Notes under the pieces: model-generated
The model's database searches: none
What the model was told of the DNA's origin: nothing
The model's input: the letters and a program-made list of their open reading frames with translations, nothing else
In this document: piece after piece, positions 48,504 through 57,568 of the stretch
How the letters are laid out: every line of letters starts with the position of its first letter
Position numbering within the stretch: the stretch's first letter is position 1
Origin: Aquihabitans sp. G128
GTDB lineage: Bacteria; Actinomycetota; Acidimicrobiia; Acidimicrobiales; Iamiaceae
Direction: 5' to 3'
NCBI RefSeq assembly: GCF_019048865.1
Contig: NZ_CP077604.1
Location: 1,240,001 to 1,304,000, forward strand
DNA: 64,000 nucleotides
Program-made: the position numbers and the translations under genes

Positions 48504-49352
48504 GTGACGGGCCTGGCCATCGAGCGGACCGACGGGCCGTTCGGAGCCGTCGTGCGCGGCCTGGACCTGCGGGAGGCGCCGGACGGCGCCCTCGCCGAGC
48601 AGCTGCGCGAGGCGTGGCTGGAGCACCAGGTGCTGGTGTTCCCGGACCAAGAGCTCGACCTCGAGCAGCTCGAAGCCGTGGCCGAGGCCTTCGGGCCCAT
48701 CGGTGAGGACCCGTTCTTCCGTCCCATCCCCGGCCAGCCCCACGTGGTGGCGCTCACCCGGGAGGCCGACGAGACCACGCCGCTGTTCGCCGACGTGTGG
48801 CACTCCGACTGGAGCTTCCTCCCGACCCCGCCCGCCGGCACGCTGCTCTACGGCGTCGACATCCCGCCCGTCGGCGGCGACACCCTCTACGCCGATCAGC
48901 ACGGCGCCTACGAGTCCCTCCCGCCCGACCTGCGCGAGCGCATCGAGGGACTGGTGGGCATCCACTCGGCCCAGCGCGGCTACGCGAAGCAGGGGCTCTA
49001 CGGCGATCGGGACGAGGGCCGATCGATGGCCATCGTCGCCTCCGACGACGCCCTCGCCACCCAGCCCCACCCGCTCGTGCGCACCCACCCCGAGACCGGC
49101 CGCAAGGCGCTCTACGTGAGCCTCGCCTACACCATCGGCATCGAGGGGCTCGATGACGATGCCGCCAACGCGCTCGTCTTCGAGCTCATCGCCCACGCCG
49201 CCCGGCCCGAGCACGTCCATCGCCACCGCTGGGCGCCCGGCACCGTGGCGCTCTGGGACAACCGGTGCCTGCTCCACTGCGCCACCGGCGGCTACGAGGG
49301 CCACCGCCGCGAGCTCCACCGCCTCACCATCGCCGAGCGCCCCACCACCTGA
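48504..49352 (+). CDS. TauD/TfdA-family Fe(II)/2-oxoglutarate dioxygenase
   Basis: A 282-residue enzyme with the family iron triad: His and Asp in VWHSDWSFLPTPP, and the distal His in the segment LLHCATGGYEGHRRELHRLT, where the Arg residues bind 2-oxoglutarate. PPVGGDTLYADQHGAYESLP and WDNRCLLHC are also typical. Members oxidise taurine, phenoxyacids, alkyl sulfates and other compounds, so the substrate is open. GTG start at 48504, 70 bases after the GGDEF-EAL gene. Confidence 0.93.
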   Translation: MTGLAIERTDGPFGAVVRGLDLREAPDGALAEQLREAWLEHQVLVFPDQELDLEQLEAVAEAFGPIGEDPFFRPIPGQPHVVALTREADETTPLFADVWHSDWSFLPTPPAGTLLYGVDIPPVGGDTLYADQHGAYESLPPDLRERIEGLVGIHSAQRGYAKQGLYGDRDEGRSMAIVASDDALATQPHPLVRTHPETGRKALYVSLAYTIGIEGLDDDAANALVFELIAHAARPEHVHRHRWAPGTVALWDNRCLLHCATGGYEGHRRELHRLTIAERPTT

Positions 49353-49730
49353 TCGGGGCACCCGCCCGATCACGCCCGCCGGCTCGGCACGCCCACCGGT
49401 CGCTCGTGTGCGGAGCCGTAGTCGCTGGAACGTCTGCTCACCAGGCGCGCCTCGCGAATGACGCTCGCGCACGCCATCCCTAGGTTGGTCCCACCACCGT
49501 CCCAGGGACCCGATTAGGCGTACGTCTGTTCGATGGAACGTGGTTCCCATTCATCGTATGGTGTCAGCAATCCTGATCCCGGAATCTTGATTCCTGACTT
49601 ACGAAGACGGTCTTTCGTTCCAAGATCTCCACATCGAAGTACCGCTACGTGGCCGCTTGATTGCGGCCAACGCCGACCGCTTGACATCACCTGACTGCAC
49701 AGCCCCAGCCCCGCCCTCACGAGCCGCCTC
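49353..49730. other. Non-coding region with shifted base composition
   Basis: About 380 bases without a convincing gene. From about 49510 onward GC content falls visibly (runs such as ATTCATCGTATGG and CTTGATTCCTGAC). A TTGACA box is at 49681-49686, but no good -10 element follows at the normal spacing. A reverse frame at 49514-49777 has no domain character. The region probably marks the edge of a small acquired segment. Confidence 0.4.
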
Positions 49731-50066
49731 ATGCCTACGTTGACGCCACGCCAGCAATATTCCAAGTCGTTGTTCAACAGCTATCACCGGCTCTCTGTTG
49801 CGATGGTGCTCGCCGACCGCCCAGAGGAGCTGTGGGACCGATCCAGGGTCATGTCTGCGGCGTCCGTGCCAGCAACCGCCGCACACAACGAGCTGGCGCT
49901 CATGGCCGGGCTCCACTTGCTGAATCGGATCGAGAGCGGACGGCAGGTCTACTTCACCGTCCGGGAGTCGGATCCGTTCTGGCGGTACATCCGAGCGCTC
50001 AGCGAGCGCGAGGCTCCGGCGCAAACACCCTCGGCCGATCAGCTTGAGGTCGTCGGAGATGCCTAG
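49731..50066 (+). CDS. Small winged-helix transcriptional regulator-like protein
   Basis: A 111-residue protein. The middle (NELALMAGLHLLNRIESGRQVYFTVRESDPFWRYIRAL) looks like the recognition helix and wing of an ArsR/MarR-type DNA-binding domain. No metal or ligand motif is obvious. The third codon positions are less GC-rich than in neighbouring genes. Its stop overlaps the start of the membrane protein gene, so the two form a coupled pair. Confidence 0.55.
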   Translation: MPTLTPRQQYSKSLFNSYHRLSVAMVLADRPEELWDRSRVMSAASVPATAAHNELALMAGLHLLNRIESGRQVYFTVRESDPFWRYIRALSEREAPAQTPSADQLEVVGDA

Positions 50067-50865
50067 AGCTAGTCAGGCTGATCCGCAGTCTGAGCGGAGC
50101 CTCCGAGCAGTCATTTGGGTAATCGTTCTCGGCGTCCTCGCTAGCCGGATCGCCGTTGAGACGGAGAACGTCGGTCCCAGCGGCAGCGACGTCGTCGAAT
50201 GGATCCAGGTGTTCCCGTGGCCGACGGCACTGGCCCCCATCTGGGTTGCCTGGCTCATCTGGCTCGCTCGCGAGGCTCAGCCTCGTCGTGGGCAGGATGA
50301 TCCAGGTGGTGTCCGGCGACGCACCTTCCGCTGGTTGTTGCCCATGATTGCTGCGGGAGGGGTCTTCGCTACCAGCCTCAACCTTCAAGGGTTCGCGTGG
50401 CTCTTCTCGGCTCACTCGGTAGCAGCCATCGGGACACGCCTCGCCGCATGCGGCGCCCTTGACGTTCGCGCCGCCGAGAGGGCACGCCCGGCTCGAGACC
50501 ACAATGGGCTGCGCCTCGTTCACGCAAGACGGCGGTCCCTGGCCTCCGCGACGGCCGAGTGGGCAACGAACCAGCTGCCCGGCAGCGGCGGAGCCGAGCG
50601 CGTCGACATTTCCATTGCCCTCCTCGTGATCCTCGTCGGTTGGATTGCACTGACCTTTGTCGGCGCAGGGGCTGTGCAAGCCGCTGCTGCTGAGGTGCCG
50701 ATGCCGCGCCAGGCCGTTTCTTTGGTCGTCTCGACGTCAGTCGCCGTGGCGACGACCACGACCGCAGCCACCCAGACGACCCCCTCGACCACCTCGACCA
50801 CCTCGACCACCGACTACGAACCTTGCAACGACACGTACCCGGACTGCGTTAGCGGAGGTTCGTAG
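50059..50865 (+). CDS. Membrane protein with Thr-rich tail, unknown function
   Basis: About 268 residues with hydrophobic segments LRAVIWVIVLGVLASRIAV, LAPIWVAWLIWLA, WLLPMIAAGGVFATSL and ISIALLVILVGWIALTFVGAG, then a Thr/Ser-rich stretch and a short Cys-containing end (YEPCNDTYPDC). The section from about residue 130 to 180 (LAACGALDVRAAERARPARD) is Arg-rich and may be out of frame. The ATG at 50059 overlaps the regulator's stop by eight bases. The overlapping regulator-membrane arrangement suggests a sensing pair, but nothing identifies the signal. Confidence 0.5.
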   Translation: MPRASQADPQSERSLRAVIWVIVLGVLASRIAVETENVGPSGSDVVEWIQVFPWPTALAPIWVAWLIWLAREAQPRRGQDDPGGVRRRTFRWLLPMIAAGGVFATSLNLQGFAWLFSAHSVAAIGTRLAACGALDVRAAERARPARDHNGLRLVHARRRSLASATAEWATNQLPGSGGAERVDISIALLVILVGWIALTFVGAGAVQAAAAEVPMPRQAVSLVVSTSVAVATTTTAATQTTPSTTSTTSTTDYEPCNDTYPDCVSGGS

Positions 50866-50957
50866 GCCCGTGGGCCGGCGCCCGTGCTCCGTGCATGCTC
50901 GCCCCAAGTCGGAGCACATCGCCCGTGTAGCGAGCCGACGGGCCCCCACGCCCGCCG

Positions 50958-51476
50958 TCAGCCCGGCAGGCGGCCGGCAGCGACGTCCTCCTCGGAGACC
51001 ACGTCGACGCCGGCCGCTCGCAGGGCCGTGGCGGTCAACCCCTCGCCCGGGACGAGGGTGCGCGAGAACGTCCCGTCGTAGACCTCGGCGCTGCCGCAGC
51101 TCGGGCTGCGGGCCTTCAGCACCGCGCCGACCACCGCTCGCTCGGTGGCCAGCTCGACGGCCACCTCGGCGCCTCGGCGGTACTGCTCGGTGACGTCGTC
51201 GCCGACCACGGTGACCACCCGGCGTACGCCATCGGCGGCGCGGACCACCTGCTCAGCGGCATCGCGCGGCGTCGGCAGCCCACCGGCGACCTCCGGGCAC
51301 ACCTCCACCAGCTCGTAGCGATCGGCCAGCGCATCGACCGCGGCGCGGGGGCTGGCGGCGCCACGGTGGTTGCACGCCACGCCGAGCAGGCACGCCGACA
51401 CCAGCAGCGCAGGCCGGTCCGCGCGGCCACCGGATGGTCCCCGATCCGGCGCCTCGGGAGCGGTACCGTCAGCCAT
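50958..51476 (-). CDS. DUF523 / TudS-like protein
   Basis: A 172-residue protein with the DUF523 hallmark LVSACLLGVACNHRGAAS near residues 26-43 and VLKARSPSCGSAEVYDGTFS near 120-140, giving three conserved cysteines that hold an iron-sulfur cluster in the characterised family member TudS, a thiouracil desulfidase. VCPEVAGGLPTPRDAAE is also characteristic. A desulfuration role on thio-nucleobases is inferred from the family. Divergent from the sigma-like gene, with a perfect palindrome between them. Confidence 0.9.
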   Translation of the reverse strand: MADGTAPEAPDRGPSGGRADRPALLVSACLLGVACNHRGAASPRAAVDALADRYELVEVCPEVAGGLPTPRDAAEQVVRAADGVRRVVTVVGDDVTEQYRRGAEVAVELATERAVVGAVLKARSPSCGSAEVYDGTFSRTLVPGEGLTATALRAAGVDVVSEEDVAAGRLPG

Positions 51477-51484
51477 CGCAAGAA

Positions 51485-51508
51485 CGTACCGGGCACCGGC
51501 CCGGTACG
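51485..51508. promoter_or_regulatory. Perfect 10+10 bp inverted repeat in a divergent spacer
   Basis: Arms CGTACCGGGC (51485-51494) and GCCCGGTACG (51499-51508) with a 4-base spacer. It occupies nearly half of the 49-base gap between two divergent start codons, a classic position for an operator acting on both genes. Confidence 0.55.
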
Positions 51509-51525
51509 GACCCCCGGGAGGGTGC

Positions 51526-52230
51526 ATGACGGGCCCTCGCCCCACGGTCGACGAGCGAGAAGCGGTCTTCCGCCGCCACCTGCGCGCCCTGGGCGACGCC
51601 CCGCTGCTCACCGCCGGCGAGGAGCTGGCCAAGGCGGCCACCGTGGCCGATGGCCGCGAGGCGGAGATGGAGCTGGCCGGCCTGGTCGGCGCCCCGGTCC
51701 CGGACCTCGAGGCCTCGGGCGTGCTGCGCCAGCGGGTGCGCGACGGTGAGGCGGCCCGCGCCGCGCTGATCGCCTCCACCCGTCGCCTGGTGGTCTCGCT
51801 CGCCCGACGCCACGGCGGCGACGGTGACCGCAGCGCCGTCTTGCTGGCCGCCGGCGACGACGCCCTGTCCCGTGCGGTCGACCGCTACGACCCCACCGGC
51901 GGCCTCCCGTTCAGCGCCTTCGCCCGCTGGTGGGTGGAGCGGGCCATGCGCGAGGTCGAGCGCCACCCCACCACCGTCGCCGCCGGCCCCACGGGCCCCA
52001 CGCCGGTCGACCCCACCTTGCTCACGGCGCTCGGCCACCTCCACGAGGACGACTGCCGCGTGGTGGAGCTGCGCCTCGGCCTCAACGGCGGCCCGGCGCT
52101 GTCGGCGACCGAGACCGCCCGGGTCCTCGGAGTCGAGCAGGAGCGCGAAGAGGAGCGCGAGCTGCGCGCCTTGGCCAAGCTGCGCCACCCCTGCACCCCC
52201 GGCGACCTCACCCACCTCCGCCAGCTCTGA
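51526..52230 (+). CDS. Short sigma-70-like RNA polymerase sigma factor
   Basis: A 234-residue protein. The region-2-like part contains LIASTRRLVVSLARRHGG and LSRAVDRYDPTGGLPFSAFARWWVERAM, corresponding to the core-binding and -10-recognition segment (GLxRAVxxFDPxxGxxFSTYAxWWI). A region-4-like part RVVELRLGLNGGPALSATETARVLGVEQEREEERELRALAKLRHP ends the protein. Region 3 is very short and region 1.1 absent. The -10-recognition residues are degraded (SAFARWWVERAM), so promoter preference may be unusual or it may be a regulator rather than a normal sigma factor. ATG 51526 has GGGAGGG upstream. The stop overlaps the convergent LuxR gene by 23 bases. Confidence 0.78.
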   Translation: MTGPRPTVDEREAVFRRHLRALGDAPLLTAGEELAKAATVADGREAEMELAGLVGAPVPDLEASGVLRQRVRDGEAARAALIASTRRLVVSLARRHGGDGDRSAVLLAAGDDALSRAVDRYDPTGGLPFSAFARWWVERAMREVERHPTTVAAGPTGPTPVDPTLLTALGHLHEDDCRVVELRLGLNGGPALSATETARVLGVEQEREEERELRALAKLRHPCTPGDLTHLRQL

Positions 52231-55032
52231 CGCGCAGCGAGCCATCGGTCGCGGCCCGCGCCAGCAGACCGGGCCGCCCCGAGACGCCGAGCTTGCGGTA
52301 GACGGCGCCGAGGTGGTTCTCGACCGTCCTCGGGCTGATGAAGAGCTGGTTGGCGATGTCGCGGTTGGTGGCTCCCTCGGCGGCCAGCCGTGCCACCTGG
52401 AGCTCCATGACCCCCAGCAGCTCCGCAGTGGGCCTGGTGCGGTCGCTGGTGCCGCCGGCCGCCGCCAACTGGTCCTCGGCGCGACGTCGAGGCTCGACGG
52501 CGCCGACCCGCCCGAAGAGCTCGACGGCGCGCGCCAGGTGGCGACGTGCCTCGGCCCGGCGCTTGGCCCGCCGCAGCCGCTCGCCCCAGAGCTGCTCGGT
52601 GACCGCCTGGGCGATCCGGTTCTCGGTCCGGGCCAGCGCTTCGGCGGAGCGGGCGAAGTGGACCACCGCCTCGTCGACGTCGGTGGCGAGCATCGCGAGC
52701 ACGCGCTCGTGCACGCCGACGTTCCACGCCCCGTGGACGGCCGCCCGCTCGGCCAGCACCGGCAACAGGGCTCGGGCCGCGTCGAGCTGACCCGTGCGGA
52801 TCAGCGCTTCGGCCTCATCCACCTCGAACTGGGCGAAGGTGGTGTTCTCGGGTCCGAGGCGCGCCCGCAGCAGGGCGAACTCCGCCGCGGCTGCCTCCGG
52901 CCGGTCGTGCACCAGGTTGACCCGGGCCCGCGCGGCCCGGGCCGCCACCTCGCCGGCCAGGCTGCCGCCGGCCAGGAGCTCGTCGGCCAGCTGGGCGACG
53001 AGCTCCTCGTCGCCGGCCACCGCCGCGGCGATCGCCACGGTGTCGCGGCCGACCAGGCCGAGCCCGGGCTGGCCCGTCTCGGCCGACAGCGCCACCGCCT
53101 CTCGTCCGGCGGCGATGCAGTCCTGCAGGTCGATGCCGTAGGTGGCGAGGGCGCGAGCCCCGAGCACCGAGACCAGGGCCCCGGCGGCGCAGTTCGCCCG
53201 CACCGTCGCCTCCACGGCGTCCAGCAGGTCCGCCGCCTCGGCCCGCTGGTCGGTGAAGCTCAGGTACGGCACCACGACCTCCACGAGGAACGGGCCGGCG
53301 ACCACGCCGCCCTCGGCCCGCAGCAGCTCCGGCCAGACCGCCACGTGGCGGGCCGCCCCCTCGACGTCTCCCTGCACGAACCGCCCGATGCCGTAGGCCA
53401 CCTCGGCGTACCACCGACCGGGCGTCGGGGCGTCCGAGGCCAGCTCCCACATGCGCTCGGTCAGCGGCGGGACGGTGAACGGCGCTTGGGACAGCACGGC
53501 GCGCATGGCTTCACCCAGCAGCTCGGCCACCGCGACCGGTTCCTGGTCGCCGAACGCGGCGTCGGCCTCCTCCGCCAGGGTCCGAGCCCGGTCGAGGTCC
53601 TCGGCCGCCGTGGCCAGCCGGACGTCGATGCGCCTCGCCTCGATCCCGGCGCCGACGGTGGCGTCGGCAGCGCGGGCCTGCTCGAGGAGGTCGGCCGCCC
53701 AGCGCACCTCGCCGGCGACGAGCGCGCTGCGGGCGGCCGCGACGAGGTGGTCGGCGACGTCGGCGCCGCGGTCGGCCAAGCGGGCCGCCTCGACCCACCG
53801 GCGCGTGGCGGTGACCGGCGCACCTCGTCGTCGAGCGTCCTCCGCCGCCACGCCGAGGGCCCGGGCCAGCTCGGCATCGGTCCCGGTGGTGGCGGCGGCC
53901 CGGTGGACCAGGCCCCGGTCGGAGGACGCTCCCTCCACCGCCGCAACGGCGAGGTGGGCGCGCCGCAGCACCGGACCGGACAGGCTGTCGACCACGGCCG
54001 TGCGGGCCAGCGGGTGGCTGAAGCGGACCTGGCCCCCGCTCAGGTCCACCAGCCCGGCGACCTCGGCGGGCTCCAGGGCGGCGAGGTCCAGGTCCAGCTC
54101 GCCCAGCGCGGCGGCGACGGTGGCGGTCGAGCTGGCCCGCTCCACCGCCACCACGGCGAGCGCTCGGCGCGTCGGCTCCTCGAACGGCGCCAGCTGCTCG
54201 CGGTAGAGGGCGGCGATCTCGGCGGGGAGCCGGAGCCGCTCGGGCACCGGCCGGACCCCCGTGCGCTCGTCGGGATCGAGGGTGGCGGCGAGCTTCTGGG
54301 CGAGCAGCGGGCTGCCGCCGGCCACGGCCACGATGGCTTCGCGCGCCCTGCGACCGGACCCCGCAGCCCTCGGCGATCCGGTCGATGGCGGCGTCGTCGA
54401 GCGCGCCCAGCTCGATGGCGCCGGGGCTCGGGTGCTCCGGCCGGGCGGCGGTGACCACGACGACGGCATCGTCGGCCACCCGGCGGCTCAGGAAGTCGAC
54501 GGCGAGCTGGGTCTCGGTGTCGATCCACTGGAGGTCGTCGACCACGACCAGCACCGGAGCCTCGCGGGCCATGGCCGAGAAGGTGCCCAGCGCCCCGAGC
54601 GACACCGCCAACCGGTCGACCGGTGCCGACCCGTCCAGCAGGGCCAGCGCCGTCCGGAGCGCCCGGCCCTGCGGGCCCGGGAGGCGGTCGAACAGGTCGA
54701 GGCGCTCGAGGCACAGCGACGACAGGCCCGCCCACGGCAGGTCGCGCTCGGCGGCCGAACCGGTGGCGCGCACGACGGTGGCCCCCCCCGCTCGACCGCT
54801 GCGGCGGCCACCCGCTCGAGCAGCGTCGTCTTGCCCGACCCGGCCTCGCCGACGATTGCGGCGGCCCCGCCCCGGCCGGCGGCCAACCCGTCGAGCAGCG
54901 CGAGCAGGTGCGCCAGCTCCTGGTCCCGGCCGATCAGCGGCGCAGCGTCGGGCGGTTCGGGGGGGGACCGGCGCGTTCCGCGCGCCAGTCGACGGGGCGG
55001 GGTTCGGGGGTGAGGTGGTCGTCAGGGGGCAC
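52208..55032 (-). CDS. LuxR-family ATP-binding transcriptional regulator (LAL type; three frameshifts)
   Basis: About 941 residues if corrected. N-terminal MPPDDHLTPEPRPVDWRAER, then PLIGRDQELAHLLALLDGLA and Walker A AIVGEAGSGKTTLLERV, Walker B VLVVVDDLQWIDTET, a long helical repeat (TPR-like) region, and the C-terminal LuxR helix-turn-helix QVARLAAEGATNRDIANQLF with SPRTVENHLGAVYRKLGV. These large ATP-dependent regulators usually activate nearby operons after ligand binding. Three runs disturb the frame: G8 at 54959-54966 and C8 at 54782-54789 each appear one base short, and C4 at 54359-54362 one base long. The C-terminal two thirds are open in one frame. Confidence 0.87.
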
Positions 55033-55165
55033 GGTGCCGCGGTCCGAGCTTCGGCGAGGTGCGAGACCTTACAAGTTGCGCCTGCCCCGAAAGCCCACGG
55101 CGGGGCGGCGGCGGCCGGGCGACACCTCGACCGCCTCCGGGTGGGGTCGCGCGTCGCCGACCCGC

Positions 55166-55462
55166 TCAGCCGTCGGTGCCGGCGAGCCGGATGCACCCCA
55201 GGTCGTCCACGACCAGCGAGCGACGGCCATCGTGCGTGGTGCGGAGGAAGTCCTGTTCCAGGATCAGCGGCAGCGCGTCCAGGACCGGCGACGGGATGGC
55301 ACCGGTGGGCAGGGTGCGGGGCCCGACGGCGAGGCGGTACGCGCCGAGGGCGTCGAGGGGGACGGCGAACGTGCCGAGCCCTTCCAACCGCACGACGACC
55401 ACCTCGTCCGGGGGGGACGGCCTCCCCCTCCGTCCCCTCGGACCAGCCCGCTGGCCCCGCAC
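55166..55462 (-). CDS. Small hypothetical protein
   Basis: Up to 98 residues, more likely about 78 starting at a GTG near DEVVVVRLEGLG. The sequence VVVRLEGLGTFAVPLDALGAY with RTTHDGRRSLVVDDLGCIRL suggests a small beta-rich protein. Family unknown. Third-position GC is normal for the region. It lies between the LuxR and NUDIX genes on the same strand. Confidence 0.45.
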   Translation of the reverse strand: MRGQRAGPRGRRGRPSPPDEVVVVRLEGLGTFAVPLDALGAYRLAVGPRTLPTGAIPSPVLDALPLILEQDFLRTTHDGRRSLVVDDLGCIRLAGTDG

Positions 55463-55549
55463 CCTGCTCCACGAGGAGGACGGTACGGCGGTGTGCCCGA
55501 GCTGGGAAGGCCTGCGAGCGGCAGAGCGGGGTCGGAGCGGGACCGCAGC

Positions 55550-56026
55550 TCAGCGGTCGCGACGCTCGATCAGCTCGAGGGCCGTCGCGGTCTCGTGCTG
55601 GAGCTCGGGCAGCTCGGCCCGCGGGAACCAACGGACCTCGGTGATCTCCGGCGAACCGGGCCTGGCGGTGGCCGGATCGACCCCATCGGCCGGTCGAGCG
55701 CGGTAGACGACGTCCACCCGCTGGGGCTCGGCATCGACCACCACGGTGGGCTCCCCCACCAGCTCGACGGCCAGCTCCACCTCCTCGAACACCTCGCGGC
55801 GGGCGGCGTCGTCGCTGTCCTCGCGGCGCTCCAGCAGGCCGCCCGGCACGCCCCAGTGGCGGCGGTACACCTGCCGCACCAGCAGCAGGGCGCCGTCCTC
55901 GCGCTCGATGAAGCACATGGCCCCGACCGTGAACGACGGCGACACGGTCCGCACGATGCGCCGCCGAGCCCAGGTGGGCAGGCGCTGGTACACCTGCAGC
56001 AGCAGCACGTGGAGGCGGTGGCGCAC
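55550..56026 (-). CDS. NUDIX hydrolase
   Basis: A 158-residue enzyme with a Nudix box GLLERREDSDDAARREVFEE VEL-type at residues about 62-84, in which the Glu pair needed for metal binding is intact, while the usual Gly after EE is Glu. The start segment TVGAMCFIEREDGALLLVRQVYRRHWGVPGG is typical. It hydrolyses a nucleoside diphosphate linked to another moiety; substrate unknown. GTG start at 56026, 27 bases after the inositol-phosphatase-like gene. Confidence 0.87.
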   Translation of the reverse strand: MRHRLHVLLLQVYQRLPTWARRRIVRTVSPSFTVGAMCFIEREDGALLLVRQVYRRHWGVPGGLLERREDSDDAARREVFEEVELAVELVGEPTVVVDAEPQRVDVVYRARPADGVDPATARPGSPEITEVRWFPRAELPELQHETATALELIERRDR

Positions 56027-56052
56027 GCCCCGACGCTAGCTGCGGGCGGTCC

Positions 56053-56823
56053 TCAGGCCGACCCGCCGTGCTCGGGGTGCAGGCGGCCGAGGGCGGCGTG
56101 CAGGTCGCCGGTGGCGCCCGCGACGGGGATCCGCCGAGCGCCGTGCTCGAGCACGACGAGGTCGCGACCAGCGGCGTCGGTGACGGTGGCGCCGGCTTCC
56201 CGGCACACCAGCGTGGCGCCGAGGTAGTCCCAGACGCCGAGCTCGTCGGTCGTGGCGTCGAGGAAGCCGTCGAGGGTGCCGTCGGCGACGGCGCAGAGGT
56301 CGAGGGCGGCGGCGCCCAGGGCCCGGTACTGGGCCCATCCGCCGTGGCCCGCCGGCACGCCGTTGAGGCCGACGATCGCCTCGCCGAGCGCCGTGCAGCC
56401 CGAGGCGCGGATGGGCTCGCCGTCGCGCCGGGCCCCGGCGCCCCGGCGGGCGGTCCAGCGGGTGCCGTGGCGCAGGTCGACCACCAGGGCCACGGCGGGG
56501 CCGTGCTCGTCGACCGCGCAGAGGCTGGTGGCCCACCAGCTCAAGCGGCGGGACGCGTTGGTGGACCCGTCGAGCGGGTCGAGCACCACCGTCACCGCCC
56601 GCTCGGGCCGGTGCCGACCGCTCTCCTCGCTCAGCACCCCGAGCCCTGCGTCGTCCAGCACCGCCACCGCGGCGGCGTCGGCAGCGAGGTCGCTGTGGTG
56701 CTGGCCGTCCCGGGTGCCGGCCTCGCCCCAGTCGGGCGTGGCGGCGAGGGCCTGGGCGATGGCGGCGGCGGCATCGCCGAGGGCGGCGACCAGGTGGTCG
56801 GCGCGCTCGATCGGGGCTGGCAT
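56053..56823 (-). CDS. Inositol monophosphatase-family phosphatase
   Basis: A 256-residue enzyme with the metal-binding motifs of the family: DLAADAAAV near residue 50, VLSEESG near 67, VLDPLDGSTNASRRL near 85 (DPLDGSxN) and GVWDYLGATLVCREAGATVTD near 205. Lithium-sensitive phosphatases of this type act on inositol phosphate, fructose bisphosphate, histidinol phosphate or PAP, so the exact substrate is open. ATG 56823 is chosen; the longer form adds an unlikely leader. Cytoplasmic. Confidence 0.88.
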   Translation of the reverse strand: MPAPIERADHLVAALGDAAAAIAQALAATPDWGEAGTRDGQHHSDLAADAAAVAVLDDAGLGVLSEESGRHRPERAVTVVLDPLDGSTNASRRLSWWATSLCAVDEHGPAVALVVDLRHGTRWTARRGAGARRDGEPIRASGCTALGEAIVGLNGVPAGHGGWAQYRALGAAALDLCAVADGTLDGFLDATTDELGVWDYLGATLVCREAGATVTDAAGRDLVVLEHGARRIPVAGATGDLHAALGRLHPEHGGSA

Positions 56824-56888
56824 ATCCAGGACCGTAGCGGCGCATGGCAGGCTGTCGGAGCCCTCCGTCCCCCACTCCAGGAGCACCC

Positions 56889-57464
56889 GTGGCGGTCATC
56901 GACGTCGCCGGCTTCGTCGCCGATCTGAAGGATCACGCCGTGGACCACGGCTTCCACGTGCACGACGAGCGCCACTTCGTCGAGACCTACTCGCTGCGCC
57001 AGGCCTGGGAGGTCGACCTCCACCCGGAGGACGCCTGCGGCGGCCCGCTCGACCTGCACCTGGCTCTCGAGATCGACCCCCGCGTGCTGCTCTCCTTCGA
57101 GGACCTCGTCCTCGAGCTCGACGACGAGGACGCCGACCCGCCGGACCTCCACCGGTTCCCGCTGCACTTCACCTGGGGCCTGCCGCCGCTCCCCCACGGG
57201 CCCGACCTGCTCATCCTCGCCACCGACCTCGCCGGGGTCGGCGGGCCCGAGCTGCCCCTCGAGGTCTCCGCCATCGACTCGTTCGCCTCGGTCACCGACG
57301 GCGCCGACCGCACGGTGGGCATCGTCGGCAAGGTCGAGGTCTCGCTGGCCAGCGTCTACGTCGGCCAGCAGGACCTGCTGTGCGACGTGCTCGACCGCTG
57401 CCACGCCGTCAGCGCCTACCTCCTCGACCGGGCACCCGCCTGGCTCGGCGACTCCGCCTACTGA
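56889..57464 (+). CDS. Conserved-looking hypothetical protein
   Basis: A 191-residue acidic protein beginning MAVIDVAGFVADLKDHAVDH, with alternating beta-like segments (LDLHLALEIDPRVLLSFEDL, FPLHFTWGLPPLPHGPDLLI) and a C-terminal helix. I do not recognise it. GTG start preceded by CAGGAG, in a tight gap from the divergent phosphatase gene. No membrane segment or cofactor motif. Confidence 0.65.
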   Translation: MAVIDVAGFVADLKDHAVDHGFHVHDERHFVETYSLRQAWEVDLHPEDACGGPLDLHLALEIDPRVLLSFEDLVLELDDEDADPPDLHRFPLHFTWGLPPLPHGPDLLILATDLAGVGGPELPLEVSAIDSFASVTDGADRTVGIVGKVEVSLASVYVGQQDLLCDVLDRCHAVSAYLLDRAPAWLGDSAY

Positions 57465-57568
57465 GCGCCGGCTCCTGAACGGGCGTCCACCACCGGCGGT
57501 CGGGGGCGTGTCGGCTACCTGAACGGCAGGCGTGCGCCGCCCGCCCGCACCTGGCACCATGACCTTCC

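Noticed and set aside
49514..49777. 87-residue reverse frame
   Set aside because: No domain, no ribosome binding site and overlap with the start of the better-supported winged-helix gene.
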